Assembly (NCBI GenBank): GCA_934047225.1
Contig: OW203997.1
Span: forward strand, 9,224,417-9,288,416
DNA length: 64,000 nt
Direction of reading: 5' to 3'
DNA from: Ypsolopha sequella
Taxonomy: Eukaryota; Arthropoda; Insecta; Lepidoptera; Ypsolophidae
The position numbers and the translations under genes were made by a program. This document shows positions 12,185 to 21,540 of the stretch, one piece after another (the stretch's first letter is position 1; each line of letters begins with the position of its first letter). Under the pieces are notes generated by a model. It was not told the origin of the DNA and did no database searches. It saw only the letters and a program-made list of their open reading frames with translations.

Positions 12185-13028
12185 AACGAAAAGGGGGACA
12201 CCCGACGTTTCGAGACAGTTGCATGTCTCGTGGTCTACGGGAAACTGGCAAGTATGGCGAGGCGCCTTAAAATATATATTATAATGTGTACGAGACACGA
12301 GGGTTTAAAGTTATTGATCTTTTATCTAAGGGTTCTACTTATATACAATGTATGAATATTTATACTTTTGTAAACAAAAATGTTTTCCACCCTCTTTTTT
12401 TGGTTTTCAAACGTTCGTTTCAAGAACGCGGTTAAGAGGTCAACTTGTTTTTTTTTTTTTCATAAAATAGGGATGAAAATATACGGGAATTCTATTTCAA
12501 TCCAATATTTTTTCCCTACAAAATATTTCAGTATTAGCTAACCACAAATCAATTTGTTGTTTCACTGCGTGATCATTAGTATTACGCATCCAAGAAAAAA
12601 AAGCCAATGAGTCAACATATAATCGCCTCTATCAAAAGCAAATAAGGTATTTGCCATTGGACTTTTTGTGCTGGACGGGTAATAAAAAAAGTTGCTAGGG
12701 TAGGCCATCCTCTTAAAGACTTGTAGGAAACAAGTGAACAAAATTAAAGTGCCAGAAGCTTATTGTAGATTTTAGTTAAATTTAAGTAACGTAAACGACA
12801 TGTACTAAACGAAATAATATCGAATTATAACTTGGTTTTAATCTGTATAGAGGGAGCACTCAAACAAGGTTTAAACCCGTCAGTCAAAACGGGCCAGCTG
12901 ACACAAGATACTATTCATGGAGGCGTTTTCGTACAATAAAACTAAAATTTAATGTAACACGAGATATAATGATAACGGTAATGATTTGTGCGCAAACGAT
13001 GCAATCTTCGTTAACCAGAGGGCGTGGG

Positions 13029-13081
13029 GATTAGTCTAATCGGCGTCCGGCGATGACAATCTGACACGTGGCAGTCACGTG
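13029..13081. promoter_or_regulatory. Candidate intronic regulatory cluster (TAATC pair, two CACGTG boxes)
   Basis: In non-repetitive, GC-richer intron sequence: the palindrome GATTAGTCTAATC (13029-13041), i.e. two inverted TAATC cores as bound by K50 homeodomains, then CACGTG at 13065-13070 and 13076-13081, 11 bp apart. Regulatory function is inference only. Confidence 0.35.
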
Positions 13082-13439
13082 ACTAGAGTGCTCCTTCTAT
13101 TCCAGGGTTCAGATTTTGAAATGCTACAAGGGTCTTTTGGCGCGTGGATTGGTTGTGTCCAAATTCGGAACTAACGCTGCTATCATACCCCTTGTTTCAC
13201 AGCTGCGCCACCACGCAAAATTATCCTTGTAGCACTGTACTGTTGAGTAGACGATGTTTTGTTTTATTTATAGCATAAAATTAAAATTTTAGTGCACGAA
13301 AGGCAGAAGATTATTATCACGTGAGTAAATTAGTTCCAATTGAGAGTTTTGTACCGACGCTGAAAGAATCCATGCTTCTGATAAAACAGTTAAACGATAG
13401 TTGGTTAAATACTATAATGAATAGGGCTAAGCTTTTGGG

Positions 13440-13745
13440 AAAACTGTTTTACTTAATACCTTCTAAAAACTGTTCTACTTAATACCTTGTAAAAACTGTT
13501 CTCCTTAAGGGGCTTCAGTAAGCTAAATTAGCAGCCCGAAATGTGTCGGTACAAATATCAACAGAAACAAAATAGAAATAACGGTAATATCAGAGAGCAT
13601 TACAAAGTGGCTTAATACTTTTCACATATGTTACATTTGATATTTAAAAGTTTAAAACATCATTATGGTAAAGGCAGTTTTGCTTCTGAAATCTCTTGAT
13701 ACCTTCTAAAAACTGTTCTACTTATTACCTTCTAAAAACTGTTCT
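13440..13745. repeat. 26-bp tandem repeats in two clusters
   Basis: The unit AAAACTGTTCTACTTAATAC plus CTTCTA repeats with a 26-bp period starting at 13440, 13466 and 13492, and again at 13709 and 13735. About 200 bp of unrelated sequence separates the clusters. Confidence 0.8.
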
Positions 13746-14013
13746 AATGTTCTAAAAATCTCAGAATTAAACGAAGGTAAAATACTGGGTCTTCTAATAC
13801 GGGTTTTTCTAACATTGTTCAGACTTGAAAGCTTGCAAAAACACAGCATGGACTGTTTTAAAAGCATCATATTAGAATTTACAAAAATGATTTTGTTAAC
13901 CGTCTATTTTATCAAGGCACGATCGCGGCCCATATCTATTGGTCTTCGATTGTTATCTAAATCCGATAATTTAACGAGTTAAACAAAGTCACCAGAATTG
14001 TACAGAAACTCAC

Positions 14014-14069
14014 CTGTTTTGTAACTGAATCTATGAGCCGGACAAATATGTCTTGTTCTTGCCTGATAC
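14014..14069 (-). CDS. kn: collier/knot exon 5 (COE DNA-binding domain)
   Basis: 56-bp exon, acceptor TTTTTGTTGCAG|GTATC and donor AAACAG|GTGAGTT. The first two bases finish the Gly codon begun in exon 4, followed by IRQEQDIFVRLIDSVTKQ, ending in phase 0. R-x-E-Q-D-x-x-V-R-L-I-D-S-x-T-K-Q is conserved across COE proteins. Intron 5 downstream is about 12 kb and is the longest complete intron in the window. Confidence 0.95.
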
Positions 14070-15482
14070 CTGCAACAAAAAGACTGCATTAAAATTTGTT
14101 GTTGGTTTTACCACAGTAAAAATAGTTTCTCTTAGAGTCTAAGACGTATCTCCTAATTGGCTGAGGCTGGGCTTATTTGACTCTATTGAACGTTTGTTCA
14201 AGTACATTCCGACCGTTGACAGTTTTGACATTTGACAGCTGTCAGAGTGTAAAATTTGCATAAAAGTCATCTGATTCACTTTAAACTAAGTTTCCATACG
14301 TATTACAACTCGCTCATTACAGAAACGATGACAGTTTAGACACCTAATCATGACCGATGACATTTTATGATACAATTGACATCTGTCAACGCTTGAATGT
14401 CGTTTGATAATTACATCCAATTTAATTGCATATTTCCACACATTTTAAACCTCTCTTAACGGTTACGAAAATTAAAAAGTTTAAACAACAACTAAAATAC
14501 AAATATAACTCACGCGGGCTGCCTGCAGCCCGCGCACCACGCAAAGCACTAGTCTTATAATAAAATCATACACCTGAGGCAATAACGTAGATCACTAAAC
14601 ATTCAATGGCATGGAACAGACAATGGATCAACATGTATGTATAGGTATATAGACTTCTATATAGGTATAGCTGAAAGTGACTAGAGATACAAAGACCACC
14701 ATTTTGGTATCAACTTTTGTCTAATGTTCAGCCCAATAAAAAAAGCTTTTTTTGAGGTTTTAAGATGCCAAATTGTAATAATTTTATCACACAACGACTT
14801 TTTACACTATTGTTATATTGACGCAAATTTAATCTGTCTATATAAGATATTTATACATTCATGTATACTCATCACAAAATCTTCGGTATTATAGAGCCTA
14901 TAAACAGAAAATTTCGCAGGTAGGTTATATAAAATACGGCGCAGGTACCCACTAATATGGTTTTGCGAAATTGAAATCAGAAGTGTACATCGAGCTTGAC
15001 AAGCTCGTTACTCTTCCAGCGCTAGCGAAGCCGTGGGCAAAAAGCTAGTGACAAACTAATTGACTACTTTATTCAGAACCAGGTTTTGCATAACGATGTA
15101 GATCTATTCCTTGTATCTCTATGTAACACAGAGAATAGGGGTAGACAATTTGCCGATATTTGCCAAGTTCTGTCAACTGACGTCCACCTCAAACACGTAA
15201 CGTCTTGGTAAGCTCTTTGTGTGGCTTGAGGCTAAACTGCCAAGATAACTTGACTAATGGATAGCATTCAATTATTTTGGTTAATTTCATAGGTTTACGA
15301 TTTTCATAGGTTTCATAGGTTTATTTTATTTGTAAAAAGATAAAAGTTACTGTATAAAAGGTTGTACTTCAAATCTACTCTATCCCCTTCAAATCTACTC
15401 TATCCGAGTGAGGAAGTGTTTCAAAAAGTGGACTGTTACAGAACAGTCAACACTCGTACACTTCCGTTTTGCTGAAGATATC

Positions 15483-15770
15483 AGGGTTCCGTACCCAAAG
15501 AGTAACCAACGGGACCCTATTACTAAGACCCCGCTGTCCGTCTATCTGTCTGTCACCAGGCTGTATCACATGAACTGTGATAGTTAGACAGTTGAAATTT
15601 TCATAGATGATGTATTTCTGTTGCCGCTATAACAACAAATACTAAAAAACAGAATAAAATAAATATTTAAGGGGCTCCCACAAGACAGACATGTTCTTTT
15701 TTGCTGTTTTTATAGAGAATGGTACGGAACCCTTCGTGCGTGAGTCCGACTCGCACTTGGCCGGTTTTTT
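15483..15770 (+). repeat. Dispersed repeat family G, copy 3
   Basis: Starts 'agggttccgtacccaaagag', passes 'ctgtccgtctatctgtctgt' and 'gatgtatttctgttgccgc', and ends 'gagtccgactcgcacttggc' plus 'cggtttttt'. It is more complete than the copy next to exon 6, which lacks the central 'gttgccgctataacaac' section. Confidence 0.8.
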
Positions 15771-15892
15771 AAATTTCAGTGTGACAGGGGCTGTGCCTTA
15801 TCGTCGTACAAATGTACGCTTTTTAAGGCATGTACCTCACACTTCAAATACGCATAAATGCACAATAACTCTGACTAACTCAGCATGCTTCG

Positions 15893-15957
15893 ACTAGGAG
15901 GATTCGAACCTTGGTCCCGAGATTGTAAATCCGGTGTCATATCAACTGAGCGACCAC
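15893..15957 (-). repeat. tRNA-derived SINE head
   Basis: The minus strand reads 'gtggtcgctcagttgatatg' (box A-like D-arm) then a degenerate anticodon region and 'aaggttcgaatcctcc' (box B). The acceptor ends do not pair, so this is a tRNA-derived retroelement or tRNA pseudogene and not a functional tRNA. Confidence 0.6.
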
Positions 15958-16029
15958 TGCTTCTATTCTCTTCTAAACCTTATCACATCGTTATAAAAAC
16001 CACCCCTGAGTAGGTTGTGTTGACTAATG

Positions 16030-16402
16030 TTTTAATAGTAGTTTATGCTACAAGGGCGCAAAGGAATAAATTACAAGGACGATTTAACGTAATCGAGTAA
16101 TTAATTGCTCTTACGCCCGTGTATCATACCAAGTTTTTCAATGCAAAGTGTGAGGAAATGAAACAAATATAATTTTGTGAACTTTAAATTGTAATTGGCT
16201 CAAAAGGACTAGGTATCCAGAGCCGTTAAATAGTGGAAAAAAGTATGACATTTATGGTACACAGGAAAGGCTGCTGGTTAGCCAACCATTATAAATAAAT
16301 AATAAAAAAAATAAAAAAATGCCCTAGGGCAAAATAATCGACTTTCTGTTCGGTTTTGATGCATAAAAAGTGGGCCTTTACGAGCACATGCATTGAAAAT
16401 TA
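16030..16402 (+). repeat. Dispersed repeat family F, copy 2
   Basis: Same order of blocks as the repeat at 8-635, without the nested MITE: it has the empty site 'ctttctgttcgg' at about 16344-16355. The central hairpin is partly deleted (the 'aacacgagcgtagcgagtg' loop is missing). Confidence 0.8.
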
Positions 16403-17737
16403 ATGTAATGATGGAGCTCGTCTTATTGTGACAGGAAGGGCATTCTACAGATTATTTACGTCATTGATATTTTCACACTGTGCAAATTATAATTTCACAG
16501 ACAGATCACTCAAGTCACATCCGTTACTTAGCTCTAAGGAAGTGGCGGTATCGCTCCTACCTCATTTATTCATAGGTTTGCAACTGCATATTTCTCTCCC
16601 CCCCAAAGTCACTCAAATATAAACCTAACAGCAGAAGATATAAGGCTTATTTTAAATCGTTTCGGTTGATGTAGACAATACATAGATGAAGGTGGTAAAT
16701 ATTTGTCGTCTTGACCGGTTTCTGTATGGATAATGGTCGATTGGGCTACCGTAGACTATTGACGACCCTTTGGTCTATAAAGGACCATTGTGGCATACTC
16801 TATGGGTGATACAATAACTTCATAAATGAACTTAATGCATTTTAAAATTATTACATTTTGTTGAAAATTATGTATTACTTTATATGTGTTGCACAGTGCA
16901 CTGTATCGAATCAATTGTCACTGAAAAACTGAAAACTATATGCAACATGCACATTGCACTGTTTCGAATCAAGTTTCATTTTAAAAAATGTATACTTACT
17001 GAATTTTTCGTCATTGAAAAGCTGAAAACTATATAAAGTACTCGTCCATACGCACAACTTTTACTACGGACACAACCACGAAAATGCAAACAAAATAGCT
17101 ATTTCATATAATTTAATTATTTATATTAAACGCATTAGAAATTTGAAGTTTGGTCGGAAAGTAGCTTGATGTCTTTGATGCCTTTAAAATTTGTGCGTGA
17201 GAGGTATTTAAAATCAAAATAATAATAATAACTACAAAGTAAAACAAAACACAAAGAAAAGTTAACAATGATTATCCATTGTATAGCTTTACGTAAACAT
17301 TCGCAAAAAAAAAAAAACCACTCCGAAACTTTAGAATCACTGTTTTCATAAAATGCGTGGTTTTATTTCTTAGAGTATGGAAGTCTAAATGTTAGGCGTG
17401 TGCGAAGGTAATTTTAGGAGGCTAACAAATTGTGCAATGTCTCCCACCCGCGCCATTCCACCTAGATAGACTTCTAAGTAAAGTTGTAAGTGAAAAGAAT
17501 GACCTCTTTTCCATTAGAATAAAGTCTGTTTTTGTTTGGAATGGCATGCTACCACCGCTACGAGTTGCTTTGCTGCTACGACAAGTGCTTAACAAGTGCT
17601 ACGTCGTAGGTAGCGTAGCGGTGCTACAAGACTTTGTTCGATGTCGATCAAACAATGTTTTTGTTGCGTTTTTACACTTGACATAGAAATCAAGTACAAA
17701 TATAGAAAATCGAATTAAGAAAAGTAAGATAACTTAC

Positions 17738-17801
17738 CGTTTGCGTATAGAAGTTGTAATCGATATTGAATTCCATTATTTGTTTTCTGGCCTTCCGCTT
17801 C
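17738..17801 (-). CDS. kn: collier/knot exon 4 (COE DNA-binding domain)
   Basis: 64-bp exon, acceptor TTTTGTTGCAG|GAAG and donor AAACG|GTAAGTT. It begins in phase 0 and ends in phase 1. It encodes EAEGQKTNNGIQYRLQLLYA, then N and a split Gly. K-T-N-N-G-I-x-Y-R-L-Q-L-L-Y is a diagnostic COE block that forms part of the immunoglobulin-like DNA-binding fold. The E-A-E-G-Q stretch before it is variable between species. The exon is too short for ORF-based prediction; it is supported by both splice sites, frame continuity and the family match. Confidence 0.95.
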
Positions 17802-18103
17802 CTGCAACAAAATACACTTGATAATTTCTGGCGTGATATGTTTTTTCATACAAATCATATCAATTCAAAACATACAAAAATTCCATGTATACTTCTCAAT
17901 AACTTCAAAAGCATTGTTCGAATTTTGAGACCTTAAAAGCGGTTAAATAAAATAAAGGTCTATTCACACGGGGACACCGCATGGCTTCGGCCTGAGGGCG
18001 CATTCACACACTTGCTTGTTAATTATTCAGAGAATAAACAGTTCTGACCGCATTTTGCTGTGACCAGAGACAAACCAAAAGTGATCAACCATAACCTACA
18101 ATG

Positions 18104-18464
18104 TTAAGAGTAGTTTCGCAGCTGGATTGTGAAAAAACCGCCTTTTTCTAATTAATCGAAACAGAACACTTAAATTCAAAATTCTCTCAATAGTTATTCA
18201 ACAAAACCATATTACCTATGTATTGTGTGTGTTGCCATCGCAAAGTTTTCATTGATTTCTGTAAATTAGAATTTCAAAACTTTTAAATTCAAAATTCAAA
18301 GCAAAACAGAAACATATGGAAACTTTGCGATGGCAACGTACACAATACATAGATAATAAGGTTTTGTTTAATAACTATTGAATGAATTTTGGATTTAAGT
18401 GTTCTGTTTCGATTAATTAGAAAAAGGTGGGTTTTTCACAACCCAGCAGCAAAACCACTCTTAA
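18104..18464. mobile_element. TTAA-flanked foldback element, family B copy 1
   Basis: Bounded by TTAA at 18104-18107 and 18461-18464. The ends read 'aagagtagtttcgcagctgg' and its inverse, then 'attaatcgaaacagaacact' and 'aaccttattacctatgtatt'-type blocks in both arms. About 70-80 percent similar by eye to the element at 20024-20372. Confidence 0.8.
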
Positions 18465-18895
18465 TATGACCAATTTTCTGTCAGAATTATCTTTACGTTA
18501 AAACTCGATTGAAAAAGACAACGTTGTAAGGTTTGTGAAGCAAAATGGCAACTATAGAATACTTTTTAGATTTTCCAAATTAGTTCTTTGGTAACGTCTT
18601 AAAAACTCGGTTAGTTAAGGCGGTACAGAAAAAAAAATCGACACTTTTAGAACTTGCATATCTACTTCAGTAAATAATTTATTATTCTGATAAAATAGTG
18701 TATTATTTTTGGAACCTTTCTTTATAGACCTGTTAAACAGAAACGCGATTGGAGCAATTCAGCTTGATACAAATATTTATTGAAATAAGGTTTTTTTCGA
18801 CACCAATTCTCCTAGTTTGACAATTTAGAATGACATATGGACTGCAATTATATTTTATTAGATGGGTTTTAACAGTATCTAGGACCAGCGGGCCT

Positions 18896-19122
18896 ATTGT
18901 GTATCTCTAGTTCTCTTCTGGACTGGGTGTCTATCATCAAAAACATAGATATACTATCGAATTCCGATTTCCTAAGGATATTTTCGCACTTGAAGTGACG
19001 ACACAGATTGTTAATAGTTCAATACCCACTAAAAGCAATTTTGAAATTTCAGTTTTTAGCTATTTTTTTGATGATAGGCACCTCGTGCAGTTGGCAACTA
19101 AAGATACAGAATAGGGGGGCTG
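18896..19122 (-). mobile_element. MITE family D, copy 2
   Basis: Inverted relative to the copy nested in repeat F at 351-587. Ends are CGGGCCTATTGTGTATCTCT and GATACAGAATAGGGGGG (inverted). Both copies contain 'atcaaaaacatagatatact' and 'attgttaatagttcaatacc'. It is flanked by CAG on the left and CTG on the right. Confidence 0.8.
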
Positions 19123-19603
19123 GTTAAACGAAATTTTGATAGCAACTTTCAAACCTGGGTCTCAAGATTGAGAGGCCAGCGTTTTACCACCTGAGATACT
19201 GCCGCTTATTTATTTATTTCTACGAAAACAAATTCATGCGTGTAAACACACTTGACTCATTCGTTGTAAAAATGCGTGTTAAATCACTTTGAATTCCAAA
19301 TGCCTTGGATTTTTTAAGTTTATTTATCAGCCGTTATTTATGATAAGAATCCGGAATCAAATTCGGGTCCCATCAATCAGGATCAATCAGACAAAATCCT
19401 ATTGTGCACACTGTACTCATTTACATAATTACATTGCACGTAGGTGGGATGTTAAAATTCAAAAGACTTTTTATGGTCTTATAATATTTGTAAGGGTTCC
19501 GTAACTCAGTACAAAAAATTATTTAGTGTTGATACCTCAATACAAAAAAATACTCCAAAATCACGTATTGATTTCATAAAATTTATTAACTTATCAAAAC
19601 CGG

Positions 19604-20027
19604 TTAAGGCGATATGTAAAAGTTTTAACGTCCCTGTTACTCCATACGCAAAAAACCCCTCAGTGCGAGTGGGACAGATTCGAGGAAAAGTAGCAAAAAG
19701 TTGGTTTTTTATTAATATAAAATGTACTAAGCTATTTTGTCCAAAATATTTTCAAGGAGACTTTACAAATACACAATACCCACATTTTGCATGCAATTTC
19801 ACAATAAAATTAGTTAGGATTTCAGAATTACCGGAAAAAATTAAACAATTTAGAGGTCTTTTCGGAATTGAATTCTATAGAGAAAATTTCATCCAATCGC
19901 GTTTTCCTTCAGCGAGAATCTTAATCAAATTCTCAAAAAATATTTACCTAAAAATTAAATACGTAGATGAAGTTATAGTGGAGTAAATGGATTCGAAAAA
20001 ACCCCGTTTTTTTTTGTATCGCCTTAA
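19604..20027. mobile_element. TTAA-flanked element with short inverted ends
   Basis: Bounded by TTAA at 19604-19607 and 20024-20027, with ends TTAAGGCGATA and TATCGCCTTAA (one mismatch further in). It contains a 107-codon open frame (19663-19986) with no recognised domain, probably not a protein. Its right TTAA is also the left TTAA of the next element. Confidence 0.65.
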
Positions 20028-20372
20028 GAGCGGTTTCGCAACCGGTTTGTGAAATACCGGCCTTTTTTTAATTAATCGAAACAGAACGCATTCACTCAAT
20101 AGTTATTCAACAAAACCTTATTACCTATGTATTTGTATCGCTAAGTTTCCATCGGTTTCCGTAAATTGGAATTTCAAAAATTTTGAGTAAAAAAAAAATT
20201 GAAATTCTTATTTACAGAAACCAATGGAAACTTTGCGGATGCAGTATACACAATACATAGGTGATAAGGTTTCGTTGAATAACTATTAAGTGAATTTTAA
20301 ATTCAAATTTTCTGTTTCGATTAATTAGAAAAATACGTGTATTTTACAATCCGGCTGCGATACCGCTCTTAA
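20024..20372. mobile_element. TTAA-flanked foldback element, family B copy 2
   Basis: Ends TTAAGAGCGGTTTCGCA and TGCGATACCGCTCTTAA with long pairing arms. Blocks 'attaatcgaaacagaac' and 'caatagttattcaacaaaac' match the copy at 18104-18464. It directly abuts the preceding TTAA element with a single shared TTAA. Confidence 0.85.
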
Positions 20373-21144
20373 ACATAGATCTAGATAATTTTAATGGACT
20401 CAGCCTAAAATATTATAATAACATTCCATAGACACCTCACAATGTTTTGATAGCGTTTGTATGGAGGTTTGCGTCTAACGACGCGTCGCCGGCGCCTCTT
20501 AAGGGTTGATTATCTGGATTTTTAACAAAATATTAAGAAATAATTATTGTTGGCAACCCCAACAAACATTTATAATTTTATTATTGTGGCAACTAAAACT
20601 GTACTTCCTCTTTTTCTGATATGCGTGTTGGTGACACCTGGTACTGGTGCTAATTAAAATATATTTTAATTACAAAAGACTTTGTTCTCAATCAAGTGTA
20701 GTGCCTATAAATATCACTAAAATTATTACAGCCCAAGAGCTGCACATTTATAACGGCCAAAATATAAACGTTTAGATAAGACAACTCTTAACAATAGTTT
20801 GCTATAGGCATAAACATATTTTTAATTGCATTATGGTAGCTTAAAAAATATTGGATTTTCCATAAGCATGATATTAGATTATTTTAGGAATTTACGGCTG
20901 GTATCACGAATATGGAAAAGTCAATTGTTTGAAAGCTATTCTATTATCATTAAAATGTTTATGCATATAGCAAACTATTGTTAAAAGTTGTCTTAGCAAG
21001 ATGTTGTATTCTAGCTGTTGTGATTATTTCTAATTATTTTGTTACAAATCTGGAGAAAAGATCCTTAAGGTAATGTTTGAAATTGAAATAAAAATAATTA
21101 CTTTCTCAAATATATATGCCCCACATTTTAGTTCAAACTCTTAC

Positions 21145-21301
21145 CTGGTCTTTTTCAATAAAGCCAATGAACGCTGTCCGCTCTATCTCCACTGGCTGTC
21201 CCGCTCTGTCGTACAGTGCGACGACGAAATGGAAGAAGTTGCTCTTGCGCAGGTTACTGGGCGGCTGCTTCTCGAAATGGGCTCGGCCTACGCCCACGCT
21301 G
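21145..21301 (-). CDS. kn: collier/knot exon 3 (start of COE DNA-binding domain)
   Basis: 157-bp exon with a pyrimidine-rich acceptor (TTTTTTTTGTCTAG|C) and donor (GACCAG|GTAAGAG). Its first base completes the AA|C Asn codon from exon 2, followed by 52 full codons ending in phase 0. The protein contains [20 protein letters not shown], the near-invariant opening of the COE DNA-binding domain with its DNA-contacting basic residues, then the segments [18 protein letters not shown] and GFIEKDQ. Every segment aligns without gaps to Drosophila knot and vertebrate EBF1. GC content and third-position composition are clearly higher than in the surrounding AT-rich intron. This is the strongest single piece of evidence for the gene. 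Confidence 0.97.
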
Positions 21302-21413
21302 CTAGACAAAAAAAATGTTGTTAGTTTGAAAATGGAAACATAATATGAAATCATAATTTCACCGCCTTCAATAATCATTTTAAAAAAATAGCGGTTTCCA
21401 GTACGAAACCAAA

Positions 21414-21540
21414 GGTTGCCTGGTAGATATTGCTATTAGCAATAAGTGCCGCCTTTGTACAATATAAATGTTTTTAAGTGTCCTGATTTATGTATTTTGT
21501 AAATGTATATAAGTGTAATATATAAAATAAAAATAAAATT
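21414..21540 (+). mobile_element. LINE 3' tail, copy 2
   Basis: Contains 'ggttgcctggtagatattgc', 'aataagtgccgcctttgtac' and an A-rich '..aaaataaaaataaaa' end. It belongs to the same tail family as the copies near 10660 and 36218. Confidence 0.5.

Larger units (their letters stand above)
11345..12715 (-). repeat. Dispersed repeat family E, copy 1, interrupted
   Basis: Minus-strand copy of the repeat found intact at 33454-33955 and 45606-46086. Its 5' part is at about 12315-12715 ('gttgctagggtaggccatcc' reversed) and its 3' part at 11345-11500 ('ctctccttgtattg', 'atgagcctagagcatgaac'). About 800 bp, including a family G repeat, is inserted between them. Confidence 0.7.
14070..17737 (-). other. 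collier intron 4
   Basis: A 3.7-kb intron with repeat G (15483-15770), a tRNA-derived SINE fragment (15893-15957) and repeat F (16030-16402). In 14213-14400 TGACAG and TGACAT-type motifs recur in both orientations, including TTGACAGCTGTCA. Positions 17545-17620 hold inverted 'gctacgtcgtag'-like text. The remainder shows nothing recognisable. Confidence 0.7.
17802..21144 (-). other. collier intron 3
   Basis: A 3.3-kb intron largely made of foldback transposons: 18104-18464, 18896-19122, 19604-20027 and 20024-20372. A single end 'ttaaggcggtacag' near 18612, followed by 'aaacgcgattgga', resembles the reversed right part of the element at 19604-20027. A degraded tRNA-like segment lies at 19140-19205. 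From 20380 to 21144 nothing is recognised, although 'agcaaactattgtta'-like text is inverted between 20800 and 20985. Confidence 0.7.

Noticed and set aside
13440..13745. CRISPR-like array
   Set aside because: Eukaryotic context; units are directly adjacent without unique spacers, so it is a minisatellite.
14213..14400. Foldback element with TGACAG motifs
   Set aside because: Motifs recur in both orientations but no continuous pairing arms or defined ends could be found.
19140..19205. tRNA gene in reverse
   Set aside because: Only a degraded box A/box B arrangement ('ctcaggtggta', 'caggtttgaaag'); treated as a SINE relic and not listed.
19663..19986. 107-codon frame in a TTAA element
   Set aside because: No recognised domain, Lys/Ile/Phe-rich composition typical of AT-rich non-coding DNA, and no second copy with a conserved frame.
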